From positions 1-64,000 of the forward strand of contig JADJOT010000011.1 of assembly GCA_016713625.1 (NCBI GenBank): a stretch of 64,000 nucleotides of DNA, read 5' to 3'. This document shows positions 26,818 to 36,628 of the stretch, piece after piece (position 1 is the first letter of the stretch; each line of letters begins with the position of its first letter). Under the pieces are notes generated by a model. That model was not told where the DNA came from. It made no database searches and worked only from the letters and a program-made list of their open reading frames with translations. A program made the position numbers and the translations under genes. The DNA comes from Candidatus Accumulibacter affinis. Lineage in GTDB: Bacteria > Pseudomonadota > Gammaproteobacteria > Burkholderiales > Rhodocyclaceae.

Positions 26818-28260
26818 TTGCGTATCCTGCACGTCGCCGCCGAAATCTACCCGCTGGTCAAGACCGGCGGGCTTGCCGATGTCGTGGCTGCCTTGCCGGC
26901 GGCGCTGGCTGCACGCGGCCTGGATGTTCGTCTGCTGCTGCCCGGGATGCCTGCCATTCTCAACGGGGTGAGCGACCAGCAGCGGGTGATTCGCCTCGGT
27001 CCAGCCTTCGGTGCGGCGGTCATTACCTTGCGGCTCGGTCGTATGCCGGACAGCGGCTTGCTCGCCTACGTCATCGATGCGCCTTTTCTTTACCGGCGTG
27101 ACGGTAATCCCTATCTCGGCCCGGACGGTCGTGACTGGAAAGACAACCATCGGCGCTATGCGCTGCTCGGCTGGATTGCAGCGCATCTGGCTGGCGGTGA
27201 ACTGGATCGGAATTGGCAACCGGAGGTAGTGCACGCCCATGACTGGCACGCGGGACTCGCTCCGGCCTACATTGCTCAGAACCCGGCGCTGACGACGGCG
27301 AGCGTGTTTACGATTCACAATCTCGCTTTCCGTGGGCTGTTTCCGCTCGATCACTACTCCGACCTTGGGCTGCTGATTACCGGTGCCCACCAAAGCGCGC
27401 TCGAGTTTCACGGACATTTGTCGTTCATGAAGTCCGCTCTGGTGCATGCGAAGCGAGTCAACGCGGTCAGCCCGACCTATGCCCGTGAGATCTGTACGCC
27501 CGAATTTGGCTGGGGGCTTGAAGGTTTGCTGCGTGGGCGTGGTAACGATCTGTCGGGTATTCTCAACGGTGTCGATTACTCGGTCTGGGATCCGGCTGGC
27601 GACCCCGCGCTACCGTGCAGCTATAGTGCCGACCATCTCCTTGGCAAGGAGGTTTGCAAGCTCAAGCTGCAATCGGAACTGGGCTTTGCGGTCCGCGTGC
27701 AAGCACCGTTGTTTGCCGTGGTCAGTCGCCTGACCTCGCAGAAGGGTATGGATCTGGTTCTGCGGGCCTTGCCGGCGCTGCTCGCCGAGGGGGGGCAACT
27801 GGTCGTTATCGGTAGTGGTGATGCAGAGATCGAAGCTGGCTTCCGCGCCGCGGCGGCAGCGCATGGCGAAGCGGTTTCGGTACATTTTGGTTACGATGAT
27901 GCGTTCGCGCACCGCATCATCGCTGCTGCCGACCTGCTGCTCGTTCCTTCGCGTTTTGAGCCCTGTGGTCTGACGCAACTCTATGCGCTGCGCTACGGCA
28001 CCCTGCCGCTGGTGCGAAGGGTTGGCGGCCTGGCGGATACCGTTATTGACGCGACGCCGGAGAACCTGACCCTGGGCACCGCGAACGGCTTTGTTTTTCA
28101 CGCTGCCAGCAGTCGTGCCCTGGCTGCACGCGCCAGCGACGCCTGCAAGCTCTTCCGCCACCCCGGTAGGTGGCTGCAGGTGCAGAAATGTGGCATGGCA
28201 CAGGATTTTTCCTGGGCTGATTCGGCGGCGCGCTATGAGGCACTGTACCGGAGTATCTGA
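26818..28260 (+). CDS. glgA: Glycogen synthase (ADP-glucose type)
   Basis: 480 aa GT5 glycosyltransferase that transfers glucose from ADP-glucose to the growing glycogen chain. The start is a TTG at 26818 (residues MRILHVAAEIYPLVKTGGLADVV, the KTGG acceptor motif at 15-18). The C-terminal domain holds PSRFEPCGLTQLYALRYGTLPLV near residue 380 with its catalytic glutamate. Follows glgC by 21 nt. No branching enzyme glgB is in the window. Confidence 0.96.
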   Translation: MRILHVAAEIYPLVKTGGLADVVAALPAALAARGLDVRLLLPGMPAILNGVSDQQRVIRLGPAFGAAVITLRLGRMPDSGLLAYVIDAPFLYRRDGNPYLGPDGRDWKDNHRRYALLGWIAAHLAGGELDRNWQPEVVHAHDWHAGLAPAYIAQNPALTTASVFTIHNLAFRGLFPLDHYSDLGLLITGAHQSALEFHGHLSFMKSALVHAKRVNAVSPTYAREICTPEFGWGLEGLLRGRGNDLSGILNGVDYSVWDPAGDPALPCSYSADHLLGKEVCKLKLQSELGFAVRVQAPLFAVVSRLTSQKGMDLVLRALPALLAEGGQLVVIGSGDAEIEAGFRAAAAAHGEAVSVHFGYDDAFAHRIIAAADLLLVPSRFEPCGLTQLYALRYGTLPLVRRVGGLADTVIDATPENLTLGTANGFVFHAASSRALAARASDACKLFRHPGRWLQVQKCGMAQDFSWADSAARYEALYRSI

Positions 28261-28410
28261 GGGACCGGTTCCAGCAGCTGAATCGATCCTTGCCACCTTT
28301 CCAGCGTCGTTTGCCTGCCGCAGAGGTCGGCAAGCCCGTCCGACGGACCCCGTGCTGGCAGACAGGAAGAGTCCGTAGTTTCGAAAAACCAGATCCAGAA
28401 GGAGAATCTT

Positions 28411-29655
28411 TTGTCCCTTGATCCTTGCCTGATTCGACCATTTGCTGGCCTGCGACCGCGGCAAGAGGATGCCGCAGCAGTGGCTGCGCCACCCTATGAT
28501 GTACTCTCCAGCGCAGAAGCGCGGCAGGCCGCAATTGGCAAGCCGCTGTCCTTTCTGCATGTCTCCAAGGCGGAAATCGACCTGCCCCCAGAGGTCGATC
28601 ATCATGCCCCCGAGGTGTACGCCAGATCTGCCGAGAATTTTCTGCGCATGATCGATGCCGCGGTCCTGTGCCGTGACCCGCAGCCATGCTATTACGCGTA
28701 TCGACTGCGCATGGGCGAGCACGTGCAAACCGGTCTGGTGGCGGTCGCCTCGATCGCTGCCTACGACAGCAACCGCATCCGCAAGCACGAGTTCACGCGG
28801 CCGGACAAGGAAGACGACCGGGTACGCCAGATCGAAGCCCTGAATGCGCAGACTGGCCCGGTGCTGCTCGCCCACCCGGACAGTAGCGAAGCCGAACGGT
28901 TGCTCGCTCTTGCCTCCGACGCCTTGCCGGTCGCCGATCTGACGGCAGCGGACGGCATCCGACATACGCTGTGGGTAATCGATGAGGCCAGACATGTCGC
29001 GCGCATCAGCGAGGTGTTCGACGCCATGAGAAATCTCTACATTGCCGATGGTCATCATCGTTCGGCAGCAGCCTCGCGGGTTGCCGCCGCTCGCCGTGGC
29101 AACCGTAAGGCGTCTGACCATGCGGAGTATTTCCTGTCAGTCATCTTTCCGGCGTCGCAGATGCTGATCATGGATTACAACCGCGTGGTACGAGACCTCA
29201 ACGGTCTGACGCAGGAAGCATTTCTCGCTGCGGTCGGCCAGCGCTACCGGGTCAGTACGCCGCCCGCCTCGCCAAGACCGCAACGCAGTGGCGTTTGCCA
29301 CATGTATCTGGGTGGCCGGTGGTACCAGCTCACCATTCGGTCCGATCTGGTTCCCGAGTCCGACCCGGTGCGGCGACTCGACGTGTCGGTACTCGCCGAA
29401 CAGCTTCTCGGGCCACTGCTCGGGATCACCGACCTGCGTCGAGACACCCGCATCGATTTCGTTGGTGGCATGCGCGGACTGGCTGAGTTGGAACGGCGGG
29501 TGGACAGCGGCGAGATGGCCGTCGCCTTTGCCATGTTCCCGACAGCGATGGGGGAACTGATGGCGGTTGCCGACGCGGGCCAGGTCATGCCGCCAAAGTC
29601 CACCTGGTTTGAACCGAAGCTCGCTGACGGATTAGTGTCACACCTGCTCGACTGA
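28411..29655 (+). CDS. DUF1015 family protein
   Basis: 414 aa. The family is widespread in bacteria and of unknown function, often described as a possible HEPN/toxin-linked or phosphoserine-related protein without proof. Characteristic stretches: IRPFAGLRPRQEDAAAVAAPPYDV at the start, and YIADGHHRSAAASRV near residue 212. TTG start at 28411, 6 nt after AAGGAG. No signal peptide. It is convergent with selD and 151 nt after glgA, so probably its own unit. Confidence 0.87.
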   Translation: MSLDPCLIRPFAGLRPRQEDAAAVAAPPYDVLSSAEARQAAIGKPLSFLHVSKAEIDLPPEVDHHAPEVYARSAENFLRMIDAAVLCRDPQPCYYAYRLRMGEHVQTGLVAVASIAAYDSNRIRKHEFTRPDKEDDRVRQIEALNAQTGPVLLAHPDSSEAERLLALASDALPVADLTAADGIRHTLWVIDEARHVARISEVFDAMRNLYIADGHHRSAAASRVAAARRGNRKASDHAEYFLSVIFPASQMLIMDYNRVVRDLNGLTQEAFLAAVGQRYRVSTPPASPRPQRSGVCHMYLGGRWYQLTIRSDLVPESDPVRRLDVSVLAEQLLGPLLGITDLRRDTRIDFVGGMRGLAELERRVDSGEMAVAFAMFPTAMGELMAVADAGQVMPPKSTWFEPKLADGLVSHLLD

Positions 29656-29728
29656 AGCGTTTACGCACGCGCGTTGCGGCGCGGCGAGTCAAGAGCGCGC
29701 CTGCCGCAATGGATTCGACCGCGCTTCG

Positions 29729-30832
29729 CTAGCTTTTGACGACAGACACCTGCGGTTTGCCTTCTGCGACCTCGCCGATCACTGTCGCATGATCGAAACC
29801 TTCCTGCAGGAAAATCGCCAGGACCTCGGTGACCACTTCCGGCGCACAGGCAACCAGCAGGCCACCACTGGTCTGCGGGTCAGTCAGGAGCGCCCGTTCA
29901 AGATCGCTGAACTGCTTTTTCTGAAAATGGACGTGTTCTCCATAACTCGCCAAGTTACGTGCCGAAGCGCCGGTCACACAGCCTTTGGCAGCGTAGTCGA
30001 GGGCGTGTGCCAATGTCGGCAGTGCCGTGTAATCGATCTTTGCCGAGACCCCGGATGCCTTGCAGATTTCAACCAGATGGCCGAGCAGACCAAAACCAGT
30101 CACGTCGGTCATCGCATGCACGCCGGCGAGGCAGGCCAGCGGGCGGCCTGGCGTGTTGAGCTGGGTCGTCGAGGCAATCATCGCGTGGTAACCCGGAGCG
30201 GACAACAGGCCTTTCTTCAGCGCCGCGCTATAGAAGCCAACCCCCAAAGCCTTGCCAAGGATCAGCTGGTCACCCGGTCGGGCACCGGAATTGCGTTTGA
30301 GGTTGTCGGGATGCACTAGGCCAATGGCGACGAGACCATAGATCGGCTCGACCGAGTCGATGGTATGTCCCCCCGCAATCGGGATCCCTGCCTTGCTGCA
30401 AATCGACTCACCGCCTTCAAGAATGCGCTTGATCGCCTCCAGCGGCAGCTTGCTGACGGGCATGCCAACGATCGCCAGCGCCAGCAACGGAACCCCCCCC
30501 ATTGCATAGACATCGGACAGGGCATTGGTCGCAGCGATGCAACCGAAATCGAAAGGGTCGTCGACGATCGGCATGAAGAAGTCAGTGGTCGCAACCAGCG
30601 CCTGTTCGGCGTTGAGTTGATAAACGGCCGCGTCATCGCTGGTCTCGATTCCCACCAACAACTGCCGTGGCACGATTACCGGCGAGGTCCTGGCGAGGAT
30701 CTGTTCGAGTACCCCGGGGGCGATCTTGCAGCCGCAACCACCACCGTGGGAGAATTGCGTCAGCCGCAGCGGCTCGCCCGACGCGACTTGCGGAGCAGGC
30801 AGATCGGGAGGTTTTGCTTTCTTTCCGGGCAT
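29729..30832 (-). CDS. selD: Selenide, water dikinase
   Basis: 367 aa. Makes selenophosphate from selenide and ATP for selenocysteine or selenouridine. The active-site loop GGGCGCKI near residue 35 uses cysteine, not selenocysteine. Other signatures: TTDFFMPIVDDPFDFG, ATNALSDVYAMGG near residue 95, and GGHTIDSVEPIYG. No selA or selB is here, so use in tRNA 2-selenouridine or selenoproteins cannot be settled. It lies 48 nt downstream of copZ on the same strand but is functionally distinct. Confidence 0.95.
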   Translation of the reverse strand: MPGKKAKPPDLPAPQVASGEPLRLTQFSHGGGCGCKIAPGVLEQILARTSPVIVPRQLLVGIETSDDAAVYQLNAEQALVATTDFFMPIVDDPFDFGCIAATNALSDVYAMGGVPLLALAIVGMPVSKLPLEAIKRILEGGESICSKAGIPIAGGHTIDSVEPIYGLVAIGLVHPDNLKRNSGARPGDQLILGKALGVGFYSAALKKGLLSAPGYHAMIASTTQLNTPGRPLACLAGVHAMTDVTGFGLLGHLVEICKASGVSAKIDYTALPTLAHALDYAAKGCVTGASARNLASYGEHVHFQKKQFSDLERALLTDPQTSGGLLVACAPEVVTEVLAIFLQEGFDHATVIGEVAEGKPQVSVVKS

Positions 30833-30880
30833 TGTTCCTGGCCAGGCAATGTGGTGGATCCCGAAAACGGGAGGGATCGC

Positions 30881-31108
30881 CTAGACGGCGGTGCGAGTGT
30901 CAAATCCCGCGTCTTCGATCGCCTTTCTCAACTCGGCGACACTTAGCAGCCCCGGATCGCAGGCGACGCGGGCTTGCCCTGCCTCCAGCGAAACGTCTAC
31001 CTGCCCAACCCCGGGCAGTGCCTTGAGGGCTGCGGTGACGCTTTTCACGCACCCCTGGCAGCTCATCCCGGTGATCTCAATCACAATGCTTTCCATGCGC
31101 CTTTCCAT
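30881..31108 (-). CDS. copZ: Copper chaperone, heavy-metal-associated domain
   Basis: 71-75 aa, one HMA ferredoxin-like fold. The metal-binding motif GMSCQGCVKSV carries the CxxC pair. It shuttles Cu(I) in the cytoplasm, most likely to the CopA pump encoded immediately upstream (45-nt gap) on the same strand. Two possible starts, ATG at 31108 or 31096; the second is preceded by AAGG but close. Confidence 0.92.
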   Translation of the reverse strand: MERRMESIVIEITGMSCQGCVKSVTAALKALPGVGQVDVSLEAGQARVACDPGLLSVAELRKAIEDAGFDTRTAV

Positions 31109-31153
31109 TCATCTCTTTCCGCGCCGGGGCCTGGTCCTGCCGGACTCCCGGTT

Positions 31154-33583
31154 TCAGCGTTGGCCAACTCGCCAGCGCTTGAGGAGCAACGAGTTGGACA
31201 CTACCGAAACCGAACTCATTGCCATCGCCGCACCCGCGATCACTGGACTGAGCATTCCCAGTGCCGCCAAGGGGATGCCAAGCACGTTGTAGAAGAACGC
31301 GCAGAACAGATTCTGCCTGATTTTCCGCAGCGTCGCACGCGAAAGCAGGATCGCGTCGGCGATTCCGTTCAGATCGCTGCGTACCAGCGTCACGTCGGCT
31401 GCTTCGATGGCAGCATCCGACCCGGCGCCGATGGCGAAGCTGACATCGGCGGCGGCCAGCGCCGGGGCATCGTTGATGCCGTCGCCGACCATCGCCACCA
31501 CCACCTTGCCCTGCTTCAGTGCAGTGATCGTCGCCGCCTTGTCTCCGGGCAGGATGCCGGCGCGGAAGTCATTGATTCCAGCCTCGCTGGCTATCGCGGC
31601 GGCAGTGGTGGCGTGGTCACCGGTGAGCATCACCACACGGATCCCCATTCCCTTGAGTCGAGCAACGGCAGCGAGTGAGGTCTCGCGCAGCGGATCGGCG
31701 ATGGCCAGCAGCGCCAGCGCGACGGCGTCGCCAGGGTCGCTACCGATCCGCTTGTCGGCGCTGCTTTCCACGAGCACGACCACGGTCTTGCCGGCGCGCT
31801 GCAGGGTGTCGATCAACTGACCGGGCAGGGCCAGACCGACGCAACCGCTTGCCGCAGAAAGACGCAGCCAGCGTCCGGCAACGCAACCTTCGACACCCTG
31901 CCCGGGAATCGCCCGAAACCCTTCGAGTGACGACAAAGCGACACCGGCAGCCTGTGCATGCCGCAGGATGGCGCGTGCCAGCGGATGTTCCGAAGCCTGC
32001 TCGAGGCTGGCAGCAAGGGCGAGGGCTTCGTCAGCGGATGCTGCCAGGGGCAACAGATCAGTCAACACGGGTTCGCCGCGCGTCAGAGTGCCCGTCTTGT
32101 CGACCGCCAGCACACTGATTTTTTCCGCACGCTCGAGTGCCTCGGCATTTTTGACCAGGATGCCGGCACTGGCGCCCTGGCCGCTGGCGACCATGATCGC
32201 CGTCGGCGTTGCCAGCCCGAGAGCGCAAGGGCAGGCGATCACCAGCACCGCCACGGCGTTGACCAGCGCGGTGCTGAAAACGCCAGCAAAGATCCACCAG
32301 CCAATCAAGGTCAACAGGGCGATCGCGCAGACGACCGGCACGAAAACGGCAGAGATGCGGTCCGCAAGTCTCTGCACGGGTGCTTTCGAGCCCTGTGCCT
32401 CCGCCACCATACGGATGATTCCCGCCAACAGGGTATGCTCGCCGACGCCGGTTGCCCGACAGCGCAACATTCCTTCGCCGTTGGCGGTGGCTGCAAAGAC
32501 GCGCTGGCCCAGGTGTTTGGCCACCGGCATGCTCTCACCGGTGAGCATGGCTTCATTGACGTTCGACGAGCCATCGATCACTTCGCCGTCGACCGGCACG
32601 TTCTCACCGGGACGGACCAGGAAGACATCGCCCGGGATCAACAGGGCGGCATCGAGCTCGATCAGTTGTCCGTCGCGCTCGACGCGGGCCATCCTGGGTT
32701 GCAGGCTGATCAGCGCTTCGATCGCTTCGGTGGTCTTCGCCTTGGCCTTGGCTTCCAGCAGCTTGCCGAGGAGAATCAGGGTGATCACGGTTGCGGAGGC
32801 CTCGAAATAGACGTGCAGGCCGGCGGTACCCGAGACGGTCACTACCAGGCTGAACCCGTAAGCCATGCTCGTGCCGAGCGCAACCAGCACGTCCATGTTC
32901 GCTCCGCCACCGCGCAAGGCCTTCCAGGCGCCGTCGTAAAAGCGCCAGCCAATCCAGAATTGCACTGGTGTCGCGAGCAAAAGTTGCAGCCAACGCGGCA
33001 GGAGGTCCTGGTGAGCGTGTGCTGCGCCATCGAACATGGTCAGCATTTGCGCGGCCAGCGGCAGCGTCAGCAGGGCGGAAATCCAGAAGCGGCGCATTTC
33101 AGCCCGCTGGATGGTGATTTTCGCCGCCTTTTCGTCCGCCCGCGAACGGTCATTGGCGAGGCGTCCGCTGAAGCCCGCACGCTCGATGGTGGCAAACAAC
33201 AGCGCCGGGGCGACGACTCCCGGGAGGTAGCGGACGGTCGCCCGCTCGCTCGCCAGATTGACCACCGCTTCAACCCCCGGCAGGCGGTTGAGGAGTTTTT
33301 CGATTCGCGTCGAGCAGGCTGCGCAGCTCATGCCCTCGATGGCCAGTTCCAGAGTTCGCGGCGAGACGCTGAAGCCGGCCTTGCCGATGGCCGCCACGAT
33401 CTGTTGCGGGGTCGTAGCTTCTCCAGCGATCGAAACCAGCGCATGCTCGGTGGCAAGGTTGACGCTGGTGCTCACATCTGGCAGTCGATTCAGCACCTTT
33501 TCGATGCGCGTCGCGCAGGTGGCACAGCTCATGCCGCTGACTGGCAGATCGAGATCTACTGCCGCGCCGCCCGGATCGCTCAT
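31154..33583 (-). CDS. copA: Copper-translocating P-type ATPase
   Basis: About 809 aa from the ATG at 33583 (MSDPGGAAVDL). Two N-terminal HMA domains with GMSCATC and GMSCAAC motifs (residues 15-20 and 83-88) are followed by eight predicted membrane helices, the CPC motif in IACPCALG near 435, phosphorylation site DKTGTLTRG near 478, and GDGINDAPAL near 670. It exports Cu(I) across the inner membrane. With copZ and the upstream TauE/SafE-like gene it forms a copper-handling operon, perhaps linked to oxidase maturation. Confidence 0.95.
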   Translation of the reverse strand: MSDPGGAAVDLDLPVSGMSCATCATRIEKVLNRLPDVSTSVNLATEHALVSIAGEATTPQQIVAAIGKAGFSVSPRTLELAIEGMSCAACSTRIEKLLNRLPGVEAVVNLASERATVRYLPGVVAPALLFATIERAGFSGRLANDRSRADEKAAKITIQRAEMRRFWISALLTLPLAAQMLTMFDGAAHAHQDLLPRWLQLLLATPVQFWIGWRFYDGAWKALRGGGANMDVLVALGTSMAYGFSLVVTVSGTAGLHVYFEASATVITLILLGKLLEAKAKAKTTEAIEALISLQPRMARVERDGQLIELDAALLIPGDVFLVRPGENVPVDGEVIDGSSNVNEAMLTGESMPVAKHLGQRVFAATANGEGMLRCRATGVGEHTLLAGIIRMVAEAQGSKAPVQRLADRISAVFVPVVCAIALLTLIGWWIFAGVFSTALVNAVAVLVIACPCALGLATPTAIMVASGQGASAGILVKNAEALERAEKISVLAVDKTGTLTRGEPVLTDLLPLAASADEALALAASLEQASEHPLARAILRHAQAAGVALSSLEGFRAIPGQGVEGCVAGRWLRLSAASGCVGLALPGQLIDTLQRAGKTVVVLVESSADKRIGSDPGDAVALALLAIADPLRETSLAAVARLKGMGIRVVMLTGDHATTAAAIASEAGINDFRAGILPGDKAATITALKQGKVVVAMVGDGINDAPALAAADVSFAIGAGSDAAIEAADVTLVRSDLNGIADAILLSRATLRKIRQNLFCAFFYNVLGIPLAALGMLSPVIAGAAMAMSSVSVVSNSLLLKRWRVGQR

Positions 33584-33605
33584 CGCTGCGCCTTCGCCCG
33601 CATCA

Positions 33606-34286
33606 TCATGCCTGGAAGACCAGCTGCGCGAGTCCCGATACACCGACCAGTCCCCAGACACCAAAACCCAGAATCAGCAGACCCGACGCGACGCGTACCA
33701 CGGGGTTGCGCGCGAACTCCTGAAGCCGGGCGGCAAGCAGACCGGCCAGCAGCAGATTGGGCAAGGTGCCGGCGCCGAAGGCCAGCATCAAGCCCGCCCC
33801 GCGTGCGGCAGAACCGCTGCTCAGGGCAGTCGTCAAAGCGCTGTAGACCAGACCACAGGGGAGCCAGCCCCACAGCAGGCCGAGCGGAAACGCCTGTACG
33901 ACAGTGCGCGCGGGCAGATAACGACGGCTCAGCGGTTGCAGATGTCGCCACAGTTTCTCACCGAAGCGCTCGCTGAACGCCAGCGCTCTGGTCACACCCA
34001 TCAGGTAGAGACCGAGGGCGATCAGCATCAGATTGGCCAGGAGATACAGCACAGTACGCACCGGCAACTGCCCGGACAGCGCCATGCTGGCCTCACCAAG
34101 CGCACCGGCGATGGCGCCGGCCATAGCGTAGCTGACCATACGTCCCGCGTTGTACGCCAGGTGCAGGCTGAGGCGTGCGGGGGCACCCAGCGAAAGGGCG
34201 CCAACGATGCCGCCGCACATGCCGATGCAGTGCGTGCCACCCAGCAGACCAACCAGTAACAGGGCGAGATAGGTAGATTCAGGCAT
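33606..34286 (-). CDS. TauE/SafE-like membrane protein (copper/cytochrome maturation type)
   Basis: 226 aa with about six transmembrane helices. A GGTHCIGMCGGI motif near residues 15-27, LPCGLVYSALTTALSSG near 143 and the helix bundle resemble the DsbD-like 'sulfite exporter TauE/SafE' group found beside cbb3 oxidase and copper pump genes. Inner-membrane. The histidine and cysteine pairs could bind copper. It precedes copA by 22 nt and follows hemN by 73 nt, so hemN may be co-transcribed. The exact role is uncertain. Confidence 0.82.
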   Translation of the reverse strand: MPESTYLALLLVGLLGGTHCIGMCGGIVGALSLGAPARLSLHLAYNAGRMVSYAMAGAIAGALGEASMALSGQLPVRTVLYLLANLMLIALGLYLMGVTRALAFSERFGEKLWRHLQPLSRRYLPARTVVQAFPLGLLWGWLPCGLVYSALTTALSSGSAARGAGLMLAFGAGTLPNLLLAGLLAARLQEFARNPVVRVASGLLILGFGVWGLVGVSGLAQLVFQA

Positions 34287-34359
34287 GAAGGACAGACAGG
34301 GCGCCGAGCAGGAAGTGCGGCGATTCTACTCCTTCCTGCCGACTGCCCGCTGCCCTGCC

Positions 34360-35757
34360 TCAGATCACCTTGGAGTAGCGGGTGCGCTGTCGGTCAGCGC
34401 GCAGGTAGCGGTCGAAGACCATCGAGATCGCCCGTACCAGCATGCGTCCGCGCGGCAGAACGCTGATCCATTTGTCGTCGACGCGAACCAGCCCGGCGTC
34501 GATCATTTCCCGGAGGTCGTCGAGTTCGGTCGCGAAGTACTTTCTGAAGTCAATCAAATGCGCAATTTCGATCGACTCGATCGACAGTTCGAAGTGGCAC
34601 ATCAGCGATTGAATGATCGATCGCCGCAGCAGATCGTCAGCGTTCAGTTCGATACCGCGATAGACCGGCAGAACGCCGCTGTCGAGCAGATCGTAATACT
34701 CGTCGAGCGTCTTCACGTTCTGGCTGTAGGTGGGCCCGACCTTGCCGATCGACGAGATGCCGAAGGCCAGCAGATCACAGTCCGAATGCGTCGAGTAGCC
34801 CTGGAAATTACGGTGCAGACGGCCTTGCCGTTGGGCTATCGCCAGCTCATCGTCAGGTTTCGCAAAGTGATCCATGCCGATGTAGATGTAGCCTGCATCG
34901 GTCATTCGGCGGATCGCCAGGGCCAGGATCTGCAGCCTTGCGTCGGCGCTAGGCATGTCCGACTCGAGGATCCGGCGCTGCGGCTTGAACAGGCTGGGCA
35001 GGTGCGCGTAGTTGTAGATCGAGACACGATCCGGGCCGACGTCAATGACGCGGTCGAGGGTACGGCTGAAACCCATCACCGTTTGCTTTGGCAGGCCGTA
35101 GATGAGGTCTACGCTGATCGATTTGAAGCCGCTCGCGCGCGCCACCTCGATCACTGCGCAGGTTTCTTCCTCGCTCTGGACGCGATTCACCGCCTGCTGA
35201 ACACTCGCATCGAAGTCCTGCACACCGACGCTCATGCGATTGAAGCCCAACTCGCCCAGCAACTCGACGGTTGCCCGGTCAACCTTGCGTGGATCGACTT
35301 CGATCGAATACTCGCCAGCCGCGATCAGTTTGAAGTGTCTGCGCGTTGCCGCCATCAACTGGCGCATCTCGTCGTGCGAAAGAAAGGTCGGCGTGCCTCC
35401 CCCCCAATGCAGCTGCGCCACTTCCTGGTCTCCGCCCTCCAGATAGCTGCTCTGCAGCGCCAGTTCACGCGCCAGGTACTTCAGGTACTTGGCAGAGCGG
35501 CCGTGGTCTTTGGTGATGATTTTGTTGCACGCGCAGTAGTAACAGATGGTGCTGCAGAAGGGAATGTGGAAGTACAATGACAGTTGCCGGCTGATGGCGC
35601 CAATATTGCGTTTGCCGAGCCAGAGTCTGGATGCATCCGAGCCAAAGGCTTCAACGAAACGGTCCGCTGTCGGATAAGACGTGTAGCGAGGACCGTTGAT
35701 GTCGAAACGGCGGATGATCTGTGGATCAAAAACAAGGTTGCCAGCGAGAGGCTTCAT
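34360..35757 (-). CDS. hemN: Oxygen-independent coproporphyrinogen III oxidase
   Basis: 465 aa radical-SAM enzyme that decarboxylates coproporphyrinogen III to protoporphyrinogen IX without oxygen. The [4Fe-4S] cluster motif CSTICYYCAC is near residues 62-71, the N-terminal RYTSYPTADRF is the HemN signature, and GGGTPTFL follows near 112. ATG at 35757 chosen for family fit; the longer frame has no support. A class II FNR promoter (35779-35826) is predicted, which fits expression under low oxygen. Divergent from fnr. Confidence 0.95.
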   Translation of the reverse strand: MKPLAGNLVFDPQIIRRFDINGPRYTSYPTADRFVEAFGSDASRLWLGKRNIGAISRQLSLYFHIPFCSTICYYCACNKIITKDHGRSAKYLKYLARELALQSSYLEGGDQEVAQLHWGGGTPTFLSHDEMRQLMAATRRHFKLIAAGEYSIEVDPRKVDRATVELLGELGFNRMSVGVQDFDASVQQAVNRVQSEEETCAVIEVARASGFKSISVDLIYGLPKQTVMGFSRTLDRVIDVGPDRVSIYNYAHLPSLFKPQRRILESDMPSADARLQILALAIRRMTDAGYIYIGMDHFAKPDDELAIAQRQGRLHRNFQGYSTHSDCDLLAFGISSIGKVGPTYSQNVKTLDEYYDLLDSGVLPVYRGIELNADDLLRRSIIQSLMCHFELSIESIEIAHLIDFRKYFATELDDLREMIDAGLVRVDDKWISVLPRGRMLVRAISMVFDRYLRADRQRTRYSKVI

Positions 35758-35784
35758 GTTCCCACTACACGATTGGTTGTCTGC

Positions 35785-35826
35785 ATTATCGGACCGCGCT
35801 CTGTTGGTGAGGTTGACGTGGATCAA
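35785..35826 (-). promoter_or_regulatory. FNR box and -10 element driving hemN, shared with fnr
   Basis: TTGACGTGGATCAA (35813-35826) matches the FNR consensus TTGAT-N4-ATCAA at 9 of 10 positions. On the minus strand GATAAT (35785-35790) is a good -10. The resulting start at 35778 puts the box centre (35819.5) at -41.5, the class II activator position. The box ends 29 nt before the fnr ATG, where bound FNR would more likely repress its own gene. Confidence 0.8.
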
Positions 35827-35854
35827 ACGCAGGGTTTAACGAAAAAGGGACCGC

Positions 35855-36598
35855 ATGTCTTCGAATGTTGCGACAGCCAGGCTCGCGTTTGAGGTCGTGA
35901 AGACCGCTTGCTCGAACTGCAACCTTCGCGAATTATGCCTGCCAATCGGTCTCGAGCCGGCTGAACTGAAAAAGCTCGACGAGCTGGTTTCGACGCGCCG
36001 CCGCTTGAAGCGGGGTGACCATCTGTACCGTGCCGGGCAGGGCTTCGAGTCGATCTACGCGGTCCGCAGTGGCTTTTTCAAGACCGATGTGCTGATCGAG
36101 GATGGCCGGGATCAAGTCACGGGTTTCCAGATGACTGGCGAGTTGCTCGGCCTCGACGGTATCAGCAGCGAAATCCATACCTGCAACGCCATCGCTCTCG
36201 AAGACAGTGAAGTCTGTGCAATTCCCTTCTCGCATCTTGAAGGCCTGTCCCGACAAATCCATACCCTGCAGCATCACTTCCACAAGGTGATGAGCCGCGA
36301 GATCGTTCGCGACCATGGGGTGATGATGCTGCTCGGTACGATGCGCGCCGAGGAACGTCTGGCGGCCTTTCTGCTCAACCTCTCGCAGCGCTTCAAGGCG
36401 CGTGGCTACTCTCCAGCCGAGTTCAACCTGCGCATGTCGCGCGACGAAATCGGTAGCTATCTGGGCCTCAAGCTCGAAACCGTCAGTCGTGCCTTTTCGC
36501 GCTTCCAGGAAGAAGGGCTGCTGGCCGTCCATCAAAGAAAGATCCGGATTCTCAACACCGCCGGCTTGCGAAAACTGATGACCCATCAGCGCAGCTGA
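35855..36598 (+). CDS. fnr: FNR-type oxygen-sensing transcriptional regulator
   Basis: 247 aa. The N-terminal cysteines CSNCNLREL-C (residues 19-28) and a further cysteine in HTCNAI near 110 are the four ligands of the oxygen-labile [4Fe-4S] cluster. A cyclic-nucleotide-binding fold (GEL-LGLDG, residues 85-100) and a winged helix with SRDEIGSYLGLKLETVSRAFSRF near 190-212 complete it; E-x-V-S-R is the DNA-contacting motif. The cluster assembles without oxygen and lets the dimer bind TTGAT-N4-ATCAA sites, several of which are in this window. Confidence 0.95.
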   Translation: MSSNVATARLAFEVVKTACSNCNLRELCLPIGLEPAELKKLDELVSTRRRLKRGDHLYRAGQGFESIYAVRSGFFKTDVLIEDGRDQVTGFQMTGELLGLDGISSEIHTCNAIALEDSEVCAIPFSHLEGLSRQIHTLQHHFHKVMSREIVRDHGVMMLLGTMRAEERLAAFLLNLSQRFKARGYSPAEFNLRMSRDEIGSYLGLKLETVSRAFSRFQEEGLLAVHQRKIRILNTAGLRKLMTHQRS

Positions 36599-36628
36599 GC
36601 GGCAGCGCAACTGCCGGCTGTGGTCGCT

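Noticed and set aside
31958..33976. A 672-codon open frame on the plus strand opposite copA
   Set aside because: It is antisense to a complete, well-conserved P-type ATPase and has no start signal or domain; it is a GC-rich shadow frame.
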